The notes: generated by a model not told the origin, from the letters alone. Positions 36,062 to 46,889 are shown, counted from the stretch's first letter. The stretch: 64,000 bases of DNA from Bacillus marasmi (GCF_902168435.1 NZ_LR656164.1:62001-126000); one strand, 5' to 3'. Program-made: numbers and translations.

Positions 36062-36721
36062 GTGTCGAGGATTAGGAAATTCGTCTTCATCGCTTTTTTG
36101 GCAATCGGTGCCATGACATTGTCTGGTTGTCTAGGGGAAAAGCCTGAAGAAGAAATGTTTAATGTACTAGAGGATGTCGTAAAAGCTGAAAAGGGCTTTG
36201 AAGACCAACAGAAACCACTTGTAGAGCTTGAGAAAAAAGAAAGAGAGCTATATGAAAAGATCATGTCATTAAAGAGTGATCAGCAAGAACAAATTATTAA
36301 ACTTTCCGATGAAGCACTAAAGATTGTAGCAGATCGCCAAAAGCATATCGAGTTAGAAAAAGAAAGTATTGATGCTTCTAAAAAGAAATTTGAAACAATC
36401 GCACCGATTGTGGATGACTTGAAGGATAAGGATTTACAAAGTGAAGCAAAGAAATTAACAGAAACTATGAATGAACGATATAAAATACATAATGAGCTTT
36501 ATAAGCAGTATCAATCGGGAATTAAATATGATAAGGAACTATATAAAATGTTAAAGGATAAAGACGTTCCTTTGGAAAAGCTTGAAGAACAAGTGAATAA
36601 AATTAATAAAACCTATGATGAAGTGTTAGCTACAAATGAAAATTTCAATACTCAAACGAATCAGTACAATAAAATAAAGCTATCCTTTTATAAAAAGGCA
36701 GGCATTAAGGTTGCGGAATAA
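36062..36721 (+). CDS. ykyA: YkyA-family lipoprotein
   Basis: 219-residue lipoprotein. Signal peptide with lipobox LSGC (Cys near residue 22), then a long lysine/glutamate-rich coiled coil (EDVVKAEKGFEDQQKPLVELEKKERELYEKI...). Matches YkyA located just before pdhA in B. subtilis; function is unclear. AGGGGG upstream selects the GTG at 36062 over the in-frame ATG at 36044. Confidence 0.85.
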   Translation: MSRIRKFVFIAFLAIGAMTLSGCLGEKPEEEMFNVLEDVVKAEKGFEDQQKPLVELEKKERELYEKIMSLKSDQQEQIIKLSDEALKIVADRQKHIELEKESIDASKKKFETIAPIVDDLKDKDLQSEAKKLTETMNERYKIHNELYKQYQSGIKYDKELYKMLKDKDVPLEKLEEQVNKINKTYDEVLATNENFNTQTNQYNKIKLSFYKKAGIKVAE

Positions 36722-36730
36722 TCAATCACG

Positions 36731-36760
36731 AAAATCGGTCCAAATGGGCCGATTTTTTTA
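36731..36760 (+). terminator. Terminator of ykyA
   Basis: AAAATCGGTCC / GGGCCGATTTT stem followed by a T-run. Confidence 0.85.
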
Positions 36761-36969
36761 TTGTTAAAAGGAGGAAACTTATGTTTTGTGATAGTGATAT
36801 TTGTCACTGTAATATATCAAAGCATTCTCATAGTTGTTTTATAGTACAGTTTGTGATAATTGATGAAACAGAACAAAAATAATAAATGTGAATAAAATGT
36901 GAATAGGATTAAACATTATGTTTGACTTGTTAATTATGTCTGTTGTAAACTAAATCATGTAGAGATTGG

Positions 36970-36998
36970 TTGTATTAGTTGAAAGTAAAAAATAATAG
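36970..36998 (+). promoter_or_regulatory. Candidate SigA promoter of pdhA
   Basis: TTGTAT (36970-36975), 17-bp spacer, TAATAG (36993-36998). An alternative TTGACT with TAAACT occurs about 45 bp upstream (starting near 36923). Both would give leaders of over 100 nt. Confidence 0.5.
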
Positions 36999-37008
36999 AT
37001 ACAGTTTG

Positions 37009-37025
37009 TTGATTATCATTATCAA
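37009..37025. promoter_or_regulatory. Fur-box-like palindrome upstream of pdhA
   Basis: TTGATTATCATTATCAA; read on the other strand it contains TGATAATGATAATCA, one mismatch from the 7-1-7 Fur consensus TGATAATnATTATCA. It sits about 10 bp after the -10 box of the candidate promoter, where a bound repressor would block initiation. Confidence 0.55.
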
Positions 37026-37120
37026 CTATATGTTTTATTTTTTCTAAGTCTATTAAGTCTGTGTTTTTTGGGTATCCTAACTTTGATATGGCTAATTCTA
37101 ACAATTATTTCCCTTAATGA

Positions 37121-38251
<1,131 letters not shown>

Positions 38252-38254
38252 ACC

Positions 38255-39232
38255 ATGGCGCAAATGACAATGATTCAAGCGATAACGGATGCACTGCGCA
38301 CAGAATTGCGTAATGATCCGAATGTGTTAATATTCGGTGAGGACGTAGGTGTTAACGGAGGTGTGTTCCGCGCTACTGAAGGACTTCAAAAGGAATTCGG
38401 TGAAGAGCGAGTATTTGATACACCGTTAGCGGAATCTGGAATTGGTGGTTTGGCTGTTGGTTTATCATTACAAGGATATCGTCCGGTCCCAGAGATTCAA
38501 TTCTTTGGATTTGTATTTGAGGTAATGGACTCCATTTCAGGTCAATTAGCACGCATGCGCTATCGATCTGGTGGCAGATATCATTCACCAGTAACGATCC
38601 GCTCTCCGTTTGGTGGTGGTGTTCATACTCCTGATATGCACGCTGATAGTCTAGAGGGACTTATGGCACAGCAACCAGGATTAAAGGTAGTAATACCATC
38701 AACTCCTTACGATGCAAAGGGATTATTAATTTCATCAATTCGTGATAATGATCTTGTCATTTTCTTGGAGCATATGAAATTATATCGCTCCTTCCGTCAA
38801 GAAGTGCCAGAAGAGGAATATACGATTCCACTTGGTAAGGCCGATGTAAAACGAGAAGGGACGGATTTAACAATCGTTACCTATGGTGCAATGGTACATG
38901 AGTCCTTAAAGGCTGCGGAAGAATTAGCTAAGGAAGGTCATTCAGTTGAGGTAATTGACCTCCGCACTGTTGCTCCACTTGATATCGAAACAATTATTGC
39001 TTCTGTAGAAAAAACGGGTCGAGCAATTGTTGTTCAGGAGGCGCAAAAGCAAGCTGGGATTGCTGCGCATGTCGTTGCTGAAATCAATGATCGTGCAATA
39101 TTAAGCCTTGAAGCACCAGTATTACGAGTTGCTGCTCCAGATACAGTGTTCCCATTCCCACAAGCAGAGGCGGTTTGGTTACCAAATTATAAAGATGTTA
39201 TCGAAACAGCAAAAAAGGTGTTAACTTTTTAA
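38255..39232 (+). CDS. pdhB: Pyruvate dehydrogenase E1 beta
   Basis: 325-residue E1 beta subunit, forming a heterotetramer with PdhA. Typical transketolase-like segments are [33 protein letters not shown] and [12 protein letters not shown]. Starts 3 bp after the pdhA stop with AAGGAGT as its Shine-Dalgarno. A 115-bp gap to pdhC is the widest in the operon. Confidence 0.97.
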   Translation: MAQMTMIQAITDALRTELRNDPNVLIFGEDVGVNGGVFRATEGLQKEFGEERVFDTPLAESGIGGLAVGLSLQGYRPVPEIQFFGFVFEVMDSISGQLARMRYRSGGRYHSPVTIRSPFGGGVHTPDMHADSLEGLMAQQPGLKVVIPSTPYDAKGLLISSIRDNDLVIFLEHMKLYRSFRQEVPEEEYTIPLGKADVKREGTDLTIVTYGAMVHESLKAAEELAKEGHSVEVIDLRTVAPLDIETIIASVEKTGRAIVVQEAQKQAGIAAHVVAEINDRAILSLEAPVLRVAAPDTVFPFPQAEAVWLPNYKDVIETAKKVLTF

Positions 39233-39347
39233 ATAAATTAGTGGGATTTCTGGGACGATATAGAAGTCGATATTTTTTCAGGAATTCCTAATCCTTTCAT
39301 TTATAGGACGGAAAACTTTAAGCAATTTTTCTAGGAGGGTGAATCCA

Positions 39348-40676
39348 TTGGCATTTCAATTTAGATTGCCGGATATTGGTGAAGGTATTCACGAGGGCGA
39401 AATAGTTAAGTGGTTTGTTAAGCCAGGCGATAAAGTCCAAGAGGACGATGTATTATGTGAGGTGCAAAATGATAAAGCAGTGGTGGAAATTCCATCACCT
39501 GTAGAAGGGACAGTTGAAGAAGTTCTTGTTGGAGAAGGAACGGTTGCTACTGTTGGTCAAGTGTTAGTTACCTTTGACGCGCCTGGCTATGAGGATTTAC
39601 AATTTAAAGGTGACCATGAGGAAGAAGCACCCAAAGAACCTGCAGCAGAATCGCCATCTGCACCTGCGGCTCCGCCGGTTGCTGGTACACAGGCGCCACA
39701 AGGGGCAGTTGCAAACGCTGCGGCTGAAGCTCCAGTAAATCGCCGCATTATTGCGATGCCTTCCGTTCGAAAGTACGCTCGTGATAAAGGTGTTGACATC
39801 CAACAAGTAGTAGGAACCGGAAAGAATGGTAGAATCTTGAAAGAGGATATCGATGCACATTTAACTGGTGGAACTACCGCTGCCGCTGTACCAGCAGCTC
39901 AAGAGGTTCAAACAGCTGGTGTTCCTGCAATTCAAGAAAAAACTACTCAAAAAGCGCCTATTCCACAAAGTCAGTATCCTGAAACACGGGAAAAAATGAG
40001 CGGTATTAGAAAAGCGATTGCTAAAGCAATGGTGAACTCTAAGCATACTGCTCCACACGTAACCTTAATGGATGAGGTGGATGTTACTAAGCTCGTGGCA
40101 AATCGTAAGAAATTCAAGGATATTGCAGCGCAAAAAGGAATTAAGCTTACATATCTTCCTTATGTTGTGAAGGCGCTAACGAGTGCGTTGCGTGAATTCC
40201 CTGCGTTAAATACATCACTTGATGATGCAACTGAAGAAATTGTTCATAAGCATTACTATAATATTGGAATTGCGGCAGATACGGAAAAGGGCTTGCTTGT
40301 TCCAGTAGTGAAGGATGCAGATCGCAAGTCAATCTTTAATATATCTAACGAAATTAATGAACTAGCTTCTAAAGCTCGTGAAGGCAAGCTTGCCCCAGAT
40401 GAAATGAAAGGTGCGTCTTGTACGATTACAAATATTGGTTCAGCGGGCGGTCAGTGGTTTACACCTGTCATTAATCATCCAGAGGTTGCCATTTTAGGTA
40501 TTGGACGGATAGCGGAAAAGCCAGTAGTTCTCAATGGTGAAATCGTTATTGCGCCTGTACTTGCCCTTTCGTTAAGCTTTGATCATCGGATGATTGATGG
40601 AGCAACGGCACAAAATGCGTTAAACCATATTAAAAAATTATTAAACGATCCAGAACTATTGTTAATGGAGGCGTAA
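39348..40676 (+). CDS. pdhC: Dihydrolipoamide acetyltransferase E2
   Basis: 442-residue E2 core subunit: lipoyl domain at the N-terminus (lipoyl-Lys in [14 protein letters not shown] near residue 43), Ala/Pro-rich linker, peripheral-subunit-binding domain ([14 protein letters not shown]), second Ala/Pro linker and catalytic domain with [17 protein letters not shown] selects the TTG at 39348, giving [13 protein letters not shown], as in B. subtilis; the in-frame GTG at 39339 is too close to the ribosome-binding site. Confidence 0.95.
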   Translation: MAFQFRLPDIGEGIHEGEIVKWFVKPGDKVQEDDVLCEVQNDKAVVEIPSPVEGTVEEVLVGEGTVATVGQVLVTFDAPGYEDLQFKGDHEEEAPKEPAAESPSAPAAPPVAGTQAPQGAVANAAAEAPVNRRIIAMPSVRKYARDKGVDIQQVVGTGKNGRILKEDIDAHLTGGTTAAAVPAAQEVQTAGVPAIQEKTTQKAPIPQSQYPETREKMSGIRKAIAKAMVNSKHTAPHVTLMDEVDVTKLVANRKKFKDIAAQKGIKLTYLPYVVKALTSALREFPALNTSLDDATEEIVHKHYYNIGIAADTEKGLLVPVVKDADRKSIFNISNEINELASKAREGKLAPDEMKGASCTITNIGSAGGQWFTPVINHPEVAILGIGRIAEKPVVLNGEIVIAPVLALSLSFDHRMIDGATAQNALNHIKKLLNDPELLLMEA

Positions 40677-40680
40677 AACG

Positions 40681-42090
40681 ATGGTAGTAGGAGATTTTCC
40701 AATTGAAACGGATACTATAGTCATTGGGGCTGGGCCTGGTGGGTATGTTGCAGCGATTCGTGCCGCTCAGCTTGGTCAAAAGGTAACAATTATTGAAAAG
40801 GGTGAGCTTGGTGGTGTTTGTTTAAACGTCGGTTGTATCCCATCAAAAGCACTCATTTCAGCTGGACATAAATACGAAACGGCAAAGCATTCTGACTCTA
40901 TTGGAATCAGTGCTGAAAATGTAAAGGTTGATTTTTCAAAGGTTCAAGCCTGGAAGGCAAGTGTTGTAAAGAAGCTAACCGGCGGGGTTGAAGGCTTATT
41001 AAAAGGTAATAAGGTGAGCATTGTTCGTGGCGAAGCGTATTTAGTTGATGCGAATACACTACGAGTGATGGATGAAAGCTCAGCGCAAACTTATACGTTC
41101 AAAAATCTTATTATTGCAACTGGCTCACGACCAATTGAATTGCCTGCATTTAAATATTCAAAACGAGTACTAGACTCAACCGGAGCACTTGCTTTACAGG
41201 AGATTCCGAATAAAATAGTCGTCATAGGCGGTGGCTATATCGGGACAGAATTAGGTGGTGCCTACGCAAACTTTGGAACGCAAGTGACCATTTTAGAAGG
41301 GCTTGATGAAATTCTTAATGGCTTTGAAAAGCAAATGTCCGCACTCGTGAAAAAGAATTTAAAGAAAAAAGGTGCTGAAATTATTACAAAGGCATTTGCA
41401 AAAGGTGTAGAAGAAACTGAGTCAGGTGTCACGGTAAGGTACGAGGTAAATGGTGAAGAAAAAACAGCTGAGGCAGATTATGTGTTTGTTATGGTTGGTC
41501 GCCGTCCGAATACAGATGAGATGGGCTTAGAGCAGGTTGGAATTGAAATTTCTGACCGTGGTATAATTCAAGTTGATAAGCAATGTCGAACTAACATAAA
41601 TAATATATATGCAATTGGTGATGTTGTACCAGGTCCTCCGCTTGCCCATAAAGCATCTTACGAAGGGAAAATTGCAGCAGAAGCCATAGCTGGTCAAGCT
41701 TCTGAAATCGATTATTTAGCGATGCCAGCAGTCGTTTTCTCAGATCCTGAATTAGCTTCTGTTGGGTACAGCGAAGCTCAGGCGAAGGAAGAAGGCATCG
41801 AGGTCGTTGCTGCCAAATTCCCATTTGCGGCAAATGGACGTGCACTAGCGCTTGATGCAACAGATGGCTTTATGAAATTAGTGACTCGTAAGGAAGATGG
41901 TTTAGTAATTGGTGCACAAATAGCAGGACCAAGTGCATCTGATATGATAGCTGAATTGGCATTAGCAGTTGAAACAGGCATGACTGCTGAAGACATTGCG
42001 ATGACCATTCACGCCCATCCGACATTAGGTGAAATTACAATGGAAGCTGCAGAAGTAGCTCTAGGTCATCCAATTCATATTATTAAATAA
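40681..42090 (+). CDS. pdhD: Dihydrolipoamide dehydrogenase E3
   Basis: 469-residue FAD disulfide oxidoreductase, reoxidising lipoamide for PDH and probably for 2-oxoglutarate dehydrogenase. FAD motif [17 protein letters not shown], redox-active [10 protein letters not shown] (Cys pair near 47/52), NAD motif [12 protein letters not shown] and active-site base HAHPTLGE near the C-terminus. Four bases after pdhC; GAGGCG Shine-Dalgarno. Operon ends in a strong terminator. Confidence 0.97.
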   Translation: MVVGDFPIETDTIVIGAGPGGYVAAIRAAQLGQKVTIIEKGELGGVCLNVGCIPSKALISAGHKYETAKHSDSIGISAENVKVDFSKVQAWKASVVKKLTGGVEGLLKGNKVSIVRGEAYLVDANTLRVMDESSAQTYTFKNLIIATGSRPIELPAFKYSKRVLDSTGALALQEIPNKIVVIGGGYIGTELGGAYANFGTQVTILEGLDEILNGFEKQMSALVKKNLKKKGAEIITKAFAKGVEETESGVTVRYEVNGEEKTAEADYVFVMVGRRPNTDEMGLEQVGIEISDRGIIQVDKQCRTNINNIYAIGDVVPGPPLAHKASYEGKIAAEAIAGQASEIDYLAMPAVVFSDPELASVGYSEAQAKEEGIEVVAAKFPFAANGRALALDATDGFMKLVTRKEDGLVIGAQIAGPSASDMIAELALAVETGMTAEDIAMTIHAHPTLGEITMEAAEVALGHPIHIIK

Positions 42091-42098
42091 CTAGCGAG

Positions 42099-42150
42099 AA
42101 GCTGTCCCAAAGGTCGCGATAAGATCGATCTTTGGGACAGCTTTTTTTTG
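42099..42150 (+). terminator. Terminator of pdhABCD
   Basis: A 14-bp stem AAGCTGTCCCAAAG / CTTTGGGACAGCTT followed by a run of T. Confidence 0.92.
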
Positions 42151-42270
42151 GAGAGACAACGAGCCTGCTCGTTTTTAGCATAGCTTGGTTACAAAATATT
42201 ACCTAAATGAAAATATCCACCTGTACCTAATCATATAATGATTTATACATGCAATGGATATAGGTAGGTA

Positions 42271-42543
42271 ATGAGTATGAAGATAAAAGGATATATCGTG
42301 GTGTTATTCCAATTAATTATATGGAGCGGTTATTCGGTGATAGAGTGGCTTTCGCATCATGACCAACCGATATTTAATGTTCTAATGTTTTTGGTGTTTT
42401 TATATATCGCTTTTATAGTAGGGAATTCGTTTTTAAAATCAACAAGAATGACATTATTCATAACTCTTATTAGCTTAATCGTATATATATCAATCCAATT
42501 TACGTTAACGTTGATTCAGATTAGATCACCTTTTTTTGGATAA
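42271..42543 (+). CDS. Small membrane protein
   Basis: 90-residue hydrophobic protein with about three membrane segments. ATG codons at 42271 and 42277 have only a weak AGGTAGG upstream. Family not recognised. Convergent with the next gene; their stops are 20 bp apart around an ACGACCG / CGGTCGT hairpin. Confidence 0.6.
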   Translation: MSMKIKGYIVVLFQLIIWSGYSVIEWLSHHDQPIFNVLMFLVFLYIAFIVGNSFLKSTRMTLFITLISLIVYISIQFTLTLIQIRSPFFG

Positions 42544-42562
42544 GGACAAAAAAGACGACCGC

Positions 42563-42910
42563 TTAAATTCGGTCGTCTTGTCCATTTTTCTGTCCCCAAA
42601 ACAATCTGAGCACGATCGTAACTAATGAAAATATTATCAGAAAGAAACTGAGAAAAGATAATATAAACGGAAAAAAGTGAAGCTTTGTTTCTTTTTTTAG
42701 AGGCGAAGCAAAGTTAACTTCAATTGGATATTGTTGTTCTTTTTTAGGTAGGTAAATTTCCTGTTCTGCGAATGGAAAAGGTCCACCAAATTTTGCGTTT
42801 CTATGTATTTCAGTCGGTTTTTTTTCAAAATAAACCGCGAAAAGATACGGTGAGAAACTCGTGGTGATGAAACTTAAAATTGATAGTAGAATAATCCTTT
42901 TCTTTAACAT
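42563..42910 (-). CDS. Hypothetical two-helix membrane protein
   Basis: 115 residues: N-terminal hydrophobic segment (possible uncleaved signal), a short extracytoplasmic region (EKKPTEIHRNAKFGGPFPFAEQEIYLPKK) and a C-terminal helix followed by RLFWGQKNG. AGAGGTG precedes the ATG. No family recognised; it lies downstream of the DUF1885 gene on the same strand. Confidence 0.6.
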   Translation of the reverse strand: MLKKRIILLSILSFITTSFSPYLFAVYFEKKPTEIHRNAKFGGPFPFAEQEIYLPKKEQQYPIEVNFASPLKKETKLHFFPFILSFLSFFLIIFSLVTIVLRLFWGQKNGQDDRI

Positions 42911-42950
42911 TGAACACCTCTTGTTGAATTTATCCTGGTAAACTTCATAC

Positions 42951-43385
42951 CTATTTTCTTGGGTAGTGGTACATTACTCTTCCATTAAAAAGGTGGAGTT
43001 CTCCTTTAAGCTTCTTTGATAAAAATTTGCAAAACTCATTTGCTTTACCTTTATCTCCAGCAGTGGATCTTTCAGGTAGTGTAATTTGAATATACGTTTG
43101 TTCTCTTTCGGAACCATCCTCATCCTTAACCAGTTCTTGATCAATACCGATTAAGATAGCATAATAGCGGTCTAGCGTCCCAGAAAGGTAAAACCATTTT
43201 CCTTGGCTGCTTTCGTGTTCCTTTATATCATAAGGAAAAGCTGACTGCTCATAATTCCAATCAAGCTGATCCCCAGTCTTTGCGGTAATTTCCTTATAAT
43301 AATTAAAGTGATTTTTCAGTTCCTCTGTCGTAATGGTTTGTTGTGCTGAAGCAGGAACAAGCTTAATATAAGCATTTTGTGCCAT
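42951..43385 (-). CDS. DUF1885-family protein
   Basis: 144-residue soluble protein beginning MAQNAYIKLVPASAQQTITTEE, with FNYYKEITAKTGDQLDWNYE and the C-terminal GRVMYHYPRK. This resembles the Bacillus DUF1885 family, recalled from memory. Function unknown. GGGGGATT precedes the ATG. Confidence 0.75.
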   Translation of the reverse strand: MAQNAYIKLVPASAQQTITTEELKNHFNYYKEITAKTGDQLDWNYEQSAFPYDIKEHESSQGKWFYLSGTLDRYYAILIGIDQELVKDEDGSEREQTYIQITLPERSTAGDKGKANEFCKFLSKKLKGELHLFNGRVMYHYPRK

Positions 43386-43571
43386 TTTCCAATCCCCCGG
43401 TTTCTAAAATAATACTCAATTCTTCACTATTATAACATGGCTTAAAGAATTATGAAGAAACTAAGGGACTTTCGATGTATTTTACAAATAAATCCATTGC
43501 AAAAAGTGAAAAAGCAAGTTATAATAAAATTCTAAATATTCAAAAAATAATGTTTTAAAGGGAGGTTTTTT

Positions 43572-43871
43572 ATGGTAATTTTCGAAAAACTATATGATGA
43601 ATCAGAAAAGGTAAAAGTTAGGTTTATAGGCTTTACCACTGAATCCACACGTTATGATTTTGGGATTGTCTACACAAATCTATTTTTTGGTAAGCCCCTC
43701 GTTGTCTGCATGCAGACAGGCCGCTCAACTCTCCTCGACCCGAAAGATCTGGAAGATACAGAATACCTTAAAAACGCATTCAAAATTTCCGATGAACAGC
43801 AAGCATTGGATTTAATTGAGTTTTTCAAGAGTGCCTTACCAAGTGTACCATTTGAACCTCAATATGAATAG
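43572..43871 (+). CDS. DUF3055-family protein
   Basis: 99-residue protein with KVRFIGFTTESTRYDFGIVYTNLFFGKPLVVCMQTGRSTLL, matching the short DUF3055 family (SAV0927-like) as I recall it. Function unknown. AAAGGGAGG precedes the ATG. Followed at once by a terminator, then the SR1 locus. Confidence 0.75.
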   Translation: MVIFEKLYDESEKVKVRFIGFTTESTRYDFGIVYTNLFFGKPLVVCMQTGRSTLLDPKDLEDTEYLKNAFKISDEQQALDLIEFFKSALPSVPFEPQYE

Positions 43872-43877
43872 AAACGC

Positions 43878-43912
43878 AAAAAAACAGACCTTTTCAAGGT
43901 CTGTTTTTTAAT
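43878..43912 (+). terminator. Terminator of the DUF3055 gene
   Basis: AAAAAACAGACCTT / AAGGTCTGTTTTTT stem and T-run. Confidence 0.88.
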
Positions 43913-44004
43913 GTGTCATACTTATTTCTAATAACTAATTTTTTTATTAACAATAGTTCCATCATTTACTAACTAAAAAAGTTAATGTGACATACAAATT
44001 AGGC

Positions 44005-44033
44005 TTGAAATTATAATAGTGTTATATTATTAT
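44005..44033 (+). promoter_or_regulatory. SigA promoter of SR1
   Basis: TTGAAA (44005-44010), 17-bp spacer, TATTAT (44028-44033), about 70 bp before the SR1P start. Confidence 0.65.
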
Positions 44034-44050
44034 CAAATTAAGAAATCGAA

Positions 44051-44064
44051 TAAAAACGCTTACA
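44051..44064 (+). promoter_or_regulatory. cre-like site in SR1 leader
   Basis: TAAAAACGCTTACA matches the CcpA cre consensus TGwAAnCGnTnwCA with one mismatch, just downstream of the SR1 promoter. SR1 of B. subtilis is repressed under glycolytic conditions, mainly by CcpN, with a smaller CcpA effect. Confidence 0.45.
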
Positions 44065-44105
44065 CCAAATTTTGATGAATTTTTCCGAAGGGAAGGGAAT
44101 CCATA

Positions 44106-44231
44106 GTGGGTACAATCGTTTGTCAAACATGTGATGCGACTATTGATCATTTTGAAGATGAAAAGGTAACTGTTCTTTATGCTAAGTGTCAATGCTGTAA
44201 CGAGGACAAAAAAGAAACAAAAGAACATTAA
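44106..44231 (+). CDS. sr1P: SR1P, GapA-binding peptide
   Basis: 41-residue peptide MGTIVCQTCDATIDHFEDEK followed by VTVLYAKCQCCNEDKK...; start GTG, with GGAAGGGA seven bases upstream. It carries the SR1P signature (GTIVCQ-C near the N-terminus, H-FEDEKVT-LY, then a second Cys cluster). In B. subtilis SR1P binds the glycolytic GapA and promotes its interaction with RNase J1; rnjA is 11 kb upstream. The second half (CQCCNEDKKETKEH) is the least conserved part. Confidence 0.85.
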   Translation: MGTIVCQTCDATIDHFEDEKVTVLYAKCQCCNEDKKETKEH

Positions 44232-44243
44232 TAATATGAAAAA

Positions 44244-44268
44244 AAGCATGCAAAGGCATGCTTTTTTC
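44244..44268 (+). terminator. Terminator of SR1
   Basis: AAGCATGC / GCATGCTT stem with AAAG loop and T-run. Confidence 0.85.
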
Positions 44269-44387
44269 ATTTTAATAAATATTCCAATTAAAAGGGCTGG
44301 GACAAAAGTATTTCGGTTTAACTAAAAACGAATGTGTGTCTATTCACTTGATTGTTGATTTTCCATAATGGGTCTAATTCAAGATGG

Positions 44388-44768
44388 ATTTTGCTAGGGA
44401 TTTTGAAATTTTGCTAGGTTTTAGATGAAAAATGCGAGGTTTTTCTTGGAAAACGTGATTGTTTTTAGGTTGAGTCCACATTATTTTTGATAAAAATCAT
44501 CGTTTTTGGTTAAAAAATAAGTATTTTTCACGATTTCATTTAATTAGTGAGGGAGTATTTGCACAACTTTTCTGTGATATGCACATGAAATAGTGGATAT
44601 GCTTCATTTGAAAAAATATATGATACAACTTTTTGGATATATGCACGACTTTTAAAATATATGCACAACTTTTGATAGGTACCAAAAATATATGCACAGG
44701 AAAATCAGGATATGCACACAAATATACATTTATGAACACATTTCACCTTATTTGCACAACTCGAAATT
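44388..44768. repeat. Degenerate ~20-bp periodic array
   Basis: Ten copies of a core like ATATGCACAACTTTT have their GCAC (or variant) at 44561, 44581, 44601, 44622, 44643, 44663, 44694, 44714, 44734 and 44754: steps of 20-21 bp apart from one of 31. Upstream, TTTTGCTAGG at 44390 and 44410 and ATGCGAGG at 44432 continue the step, with T-runs roughly in phase. No ORF with a ribosome-binding site is present. Lies between convergent SR1 and speA. Confidence 0.75.
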
Positions 44769-44836
44769 TAGGTGCCACCACCCGAATTTTTTTACCACAA
44801 TAAAAACAAGACATGGATAAAACCTAGTTTTGATAC

Positions 44837-44887
44837 AAAAAAGCCTGTGGAATTTTTACGATGGGTAAAATTTCACAGGCTTTGTCT
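44837..44887 (-). terminator. Terminator of speA
   Basis: A long stem AAAGCCTGTG.. / ..CACAGGCTTT, extending through AATTTTAC on both arms, 46 bp after the speA stop. Confidence 0.85.
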
Positions 44888-44932
44888 TTTTCATGTATAG
44901 AGGCTAGTTTTATCCTAGTCGCTTTAACTTTT

Positions 44933-46402
44933 CTATTTAATTGCTCGATGCTCTTTAATTACTCTTACATTTTTCAGTTCATCATCTTCTGCACCTTGAA
45001 CTGGCAAGCCTGCATCAATGTTTTTTTGAATATACTTTATGTTTTCTTCGGTAATGATTTCGCCAGGGATAAAAATTGGTATGCCTGGTGGGTATACCAT
45101 CACGAATTCTGCAATGATTCTTCCAGCTGAGTGTTCCAGTGGAATTGATTCTGTATCAGCATAAAAAGCATCTCGAGGAGTCAATTGCAATAATGGAATA
45201 TCAGGAAGCATGACCTTCGTATGAACCTTCTCAGCTTGGTGGCTGAAATCAGATGCCAAATGCTTTAATGCTCTAATCAGGATATCTGCTTCATTTTCTG
45301 TATCTCCTGGAGTGATAATACAAAGGATATTGTATAAATCAGACATCTCGACTTCGATGTTATAATTCTCGCGTAGCCATTTTTCTACATCGTAACCCGT
45401 AATTCCTAGGTCCTTTACAGAAATGACTAACTTAGTCGGATCATAGCCAAAAGCTGCTTTTGAATTTAGTATTTCCTTGCCCATACAATGCAAGAATTCA
45501 ATTTCATTTACCTTTTCGCGAATTGAATTAGCTATTGAAATGGCCCTTTCCACCAATTCTCTTCCTTCTGTTGCTAATCTCTTCCTAGCAACATCTAAAG
45601 ATGCTAGCAGTAAGTATGAAGTGGATGTGGTTGTCAGCATACTTAATACGCTTTGGACTCGTTTTGCTGAGACAAGGCCTTCTCTCATATTCAAAATCGA
45701 GCTTTGTGTCATGGAGCCTCCTAGTTTGTGGACGCTCGTCGCAGCAATATCAGCACCTGCTTGCATTGCTGACAATGGCATTTCTTCGTGAAAATGAATA
45801 TGAACACCATGAGCTTCATCAACAAGCACAGGTACATTATATGAATGAGCAATTTCCACGATTTTTTGTAAATCTGCGGCAACTCCAAAGTAGGTAGGAT
45901 TAATGACTAATACACCTTTGGCATCTGGGTGCTGTTGCAGGGCATGCTCTACAGCATCAGTTGTGATTCCGTGTGAAATTCCCAAATATTTATCGATGAC
46001 TGGACGGGTAAAAATCGGAATAGCACCAGAAAAAACAATGGCGGACATAACCGATTTATGGACGTTCCTTGGCACGATAATTTTATCACCAGGACCACAA
46101 ACGCTCATAATCATAGCGATGATGGCACCACTGGTTCCTTGAACAGAAAAAAATGTATGATCAGCACCAAATGCTTCAGCGGCTAAATCTTGAGCTTCTT
46201 TAATAATACCCTTTGGTGAATGAAGATCATCTAAGGGACCAATATTTATCAAATCAATAGAAAGAGCATTATCCCCTATGAACTCACGGAATTTCGGGTC
46301 AATTCCCGCTCCTTTTTTATGTCCAGGGATATGAAATTGGACAGGGTTCTTCTGGGCATGTTCAACCAGCCCATCAAATAACGGTGTATTGTATTGAGAC
46401 AA
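44933..46402 (-). CDS. speA: Arginine decarboxylase
   Basis: 489-residue PLP decarboxylase of the Orn/Lys/Arg class, first enzyme of agmatine-route polyamine synthesis. N-terminal PVQFHIPGHKKGAG, PLP-binding DEAHGVHIHFH and Schiff-base Lys in TSVHKLGGSMTQSS near residue 228; C-terminal domain FVMVYPPGIPIFIPGEIIT. It is near-identical in pattern to B. subtilis SpeA. GAGGTGTGGG precedes the start. Downstream of the SR1 locus as in B. subtilis. Confidence 0.95.
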   Translation of the reverse strand: MSQYNTPLFDGLVEHAQKNPVQFHIPGHKKGAGIDPKFREFIGDNALSIDLINIGPLDDLHSPKGIIKEAQDLAAEAFGADHTFFSVQGTSGAIIAMIMSVCGPGDKIIVPRNVHKSVMSAIVFSGAIPIFTRPVIDKYLGISHGITTDAVEHALQQHPDAKGVLVINPTYFGVAADLQKIVEIAHSYNVPVLVDEAHGVHIHFHEEMPLSAMQAGADIAATSVHKLGGSMTQSSILNMREGLVSAKRVQSVLSMLTTTSTSYLLLASLDVARKRLATEGRELVERAISIANSIREKVNEIEFLHCMGKEILNSKAAFGYDPTKLVISVKDLGITGYDVEKWLRENYNIEVEMSDLYNILCIITPGDTENEADILIRALKHLASDFSHQAEKVHTKVMLPDIPLLQLTPRDAFYADTESIPLEHSAGRIIAEFVMVYPPGIPIFIPGEIITEENIKYIQKNIDAGLPVQGAEDDELKNVRVIKEHRAIK

Positions 46403-46616
46403 CTTTTTCCCACACCTCTTTACTAATTAATGTGTTCATTTATACATAAAACAAAAGAATTATAGCATTATTCATACCCTTTGCCTAGTAAATAATTTTT
46501 AACGTTTATATGTGTGGGTTCCTAACAATATTGTTTGAAAAAAACAGGAATCTAACCCAAGGAAGAAGAAAAATAAAATGTGGGTAAAATAAAGAAAATT
46601 CTAAAGGGAAGTGGAT

Positions 46617-46889
46617 ATGATGGAATACCAGTACCCAATTGATCCAAATTGGAATACAGAAGAAATTATTGATGTGATAAAATTTTTTGAATCTGTTGAA
46701 AAGGGATATGAAACTGGCATTGATCGAGAAATTCTAATGAAGAATTACCGCAGGTTTAAAGAAATTGTGCCAAGTAAATCTGAGGAAAAGAAAATATTCG
46801 ATGAGTTTGAAGAAACGAGTGGATACTCATCCTATTTAATAATTAAGAAAAGTAAAGAAACAAATGACATGAAATCAATCAAAATGTAA
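46617..46889 (+). CDS. yktA: UPF0223 protein YktA
   Basis: About 90 residues, helical and charged: [31 protein letters not shown], then [21 protein letters not shown]. Matches YktA/UPF0223. Function unknown. AAAGGGA is placed for ATG 46617 or 46620; the GTG at 46611 is too close. Confidence 0.88.
   Translation: MMEYQYPIDPNWNTEEIIDVIKFFESVEKGYETGIDREILMKNYRRFKEIVPSKSEEKKIFDEFEETSGYSSYLIIKKSKETNDMKSIKM

Larger units (their letters stand above)
44040..44270 (+). ncRNA. SR1 dual-function small RNA
   Basis: Inferred transcript of about 230 nt from the promoter at 44005 to the terminator at 44244. Position between pdhD and speA and the encoded SR1P peptide identify it as the homologue of B. subtilis SR1, a base-pairing RNA against ahrC mRNA and messenger for SR1P. 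The 5' end is estimated. Base-pairing to ahrC cannot be checked here. Confidence 0.75.
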
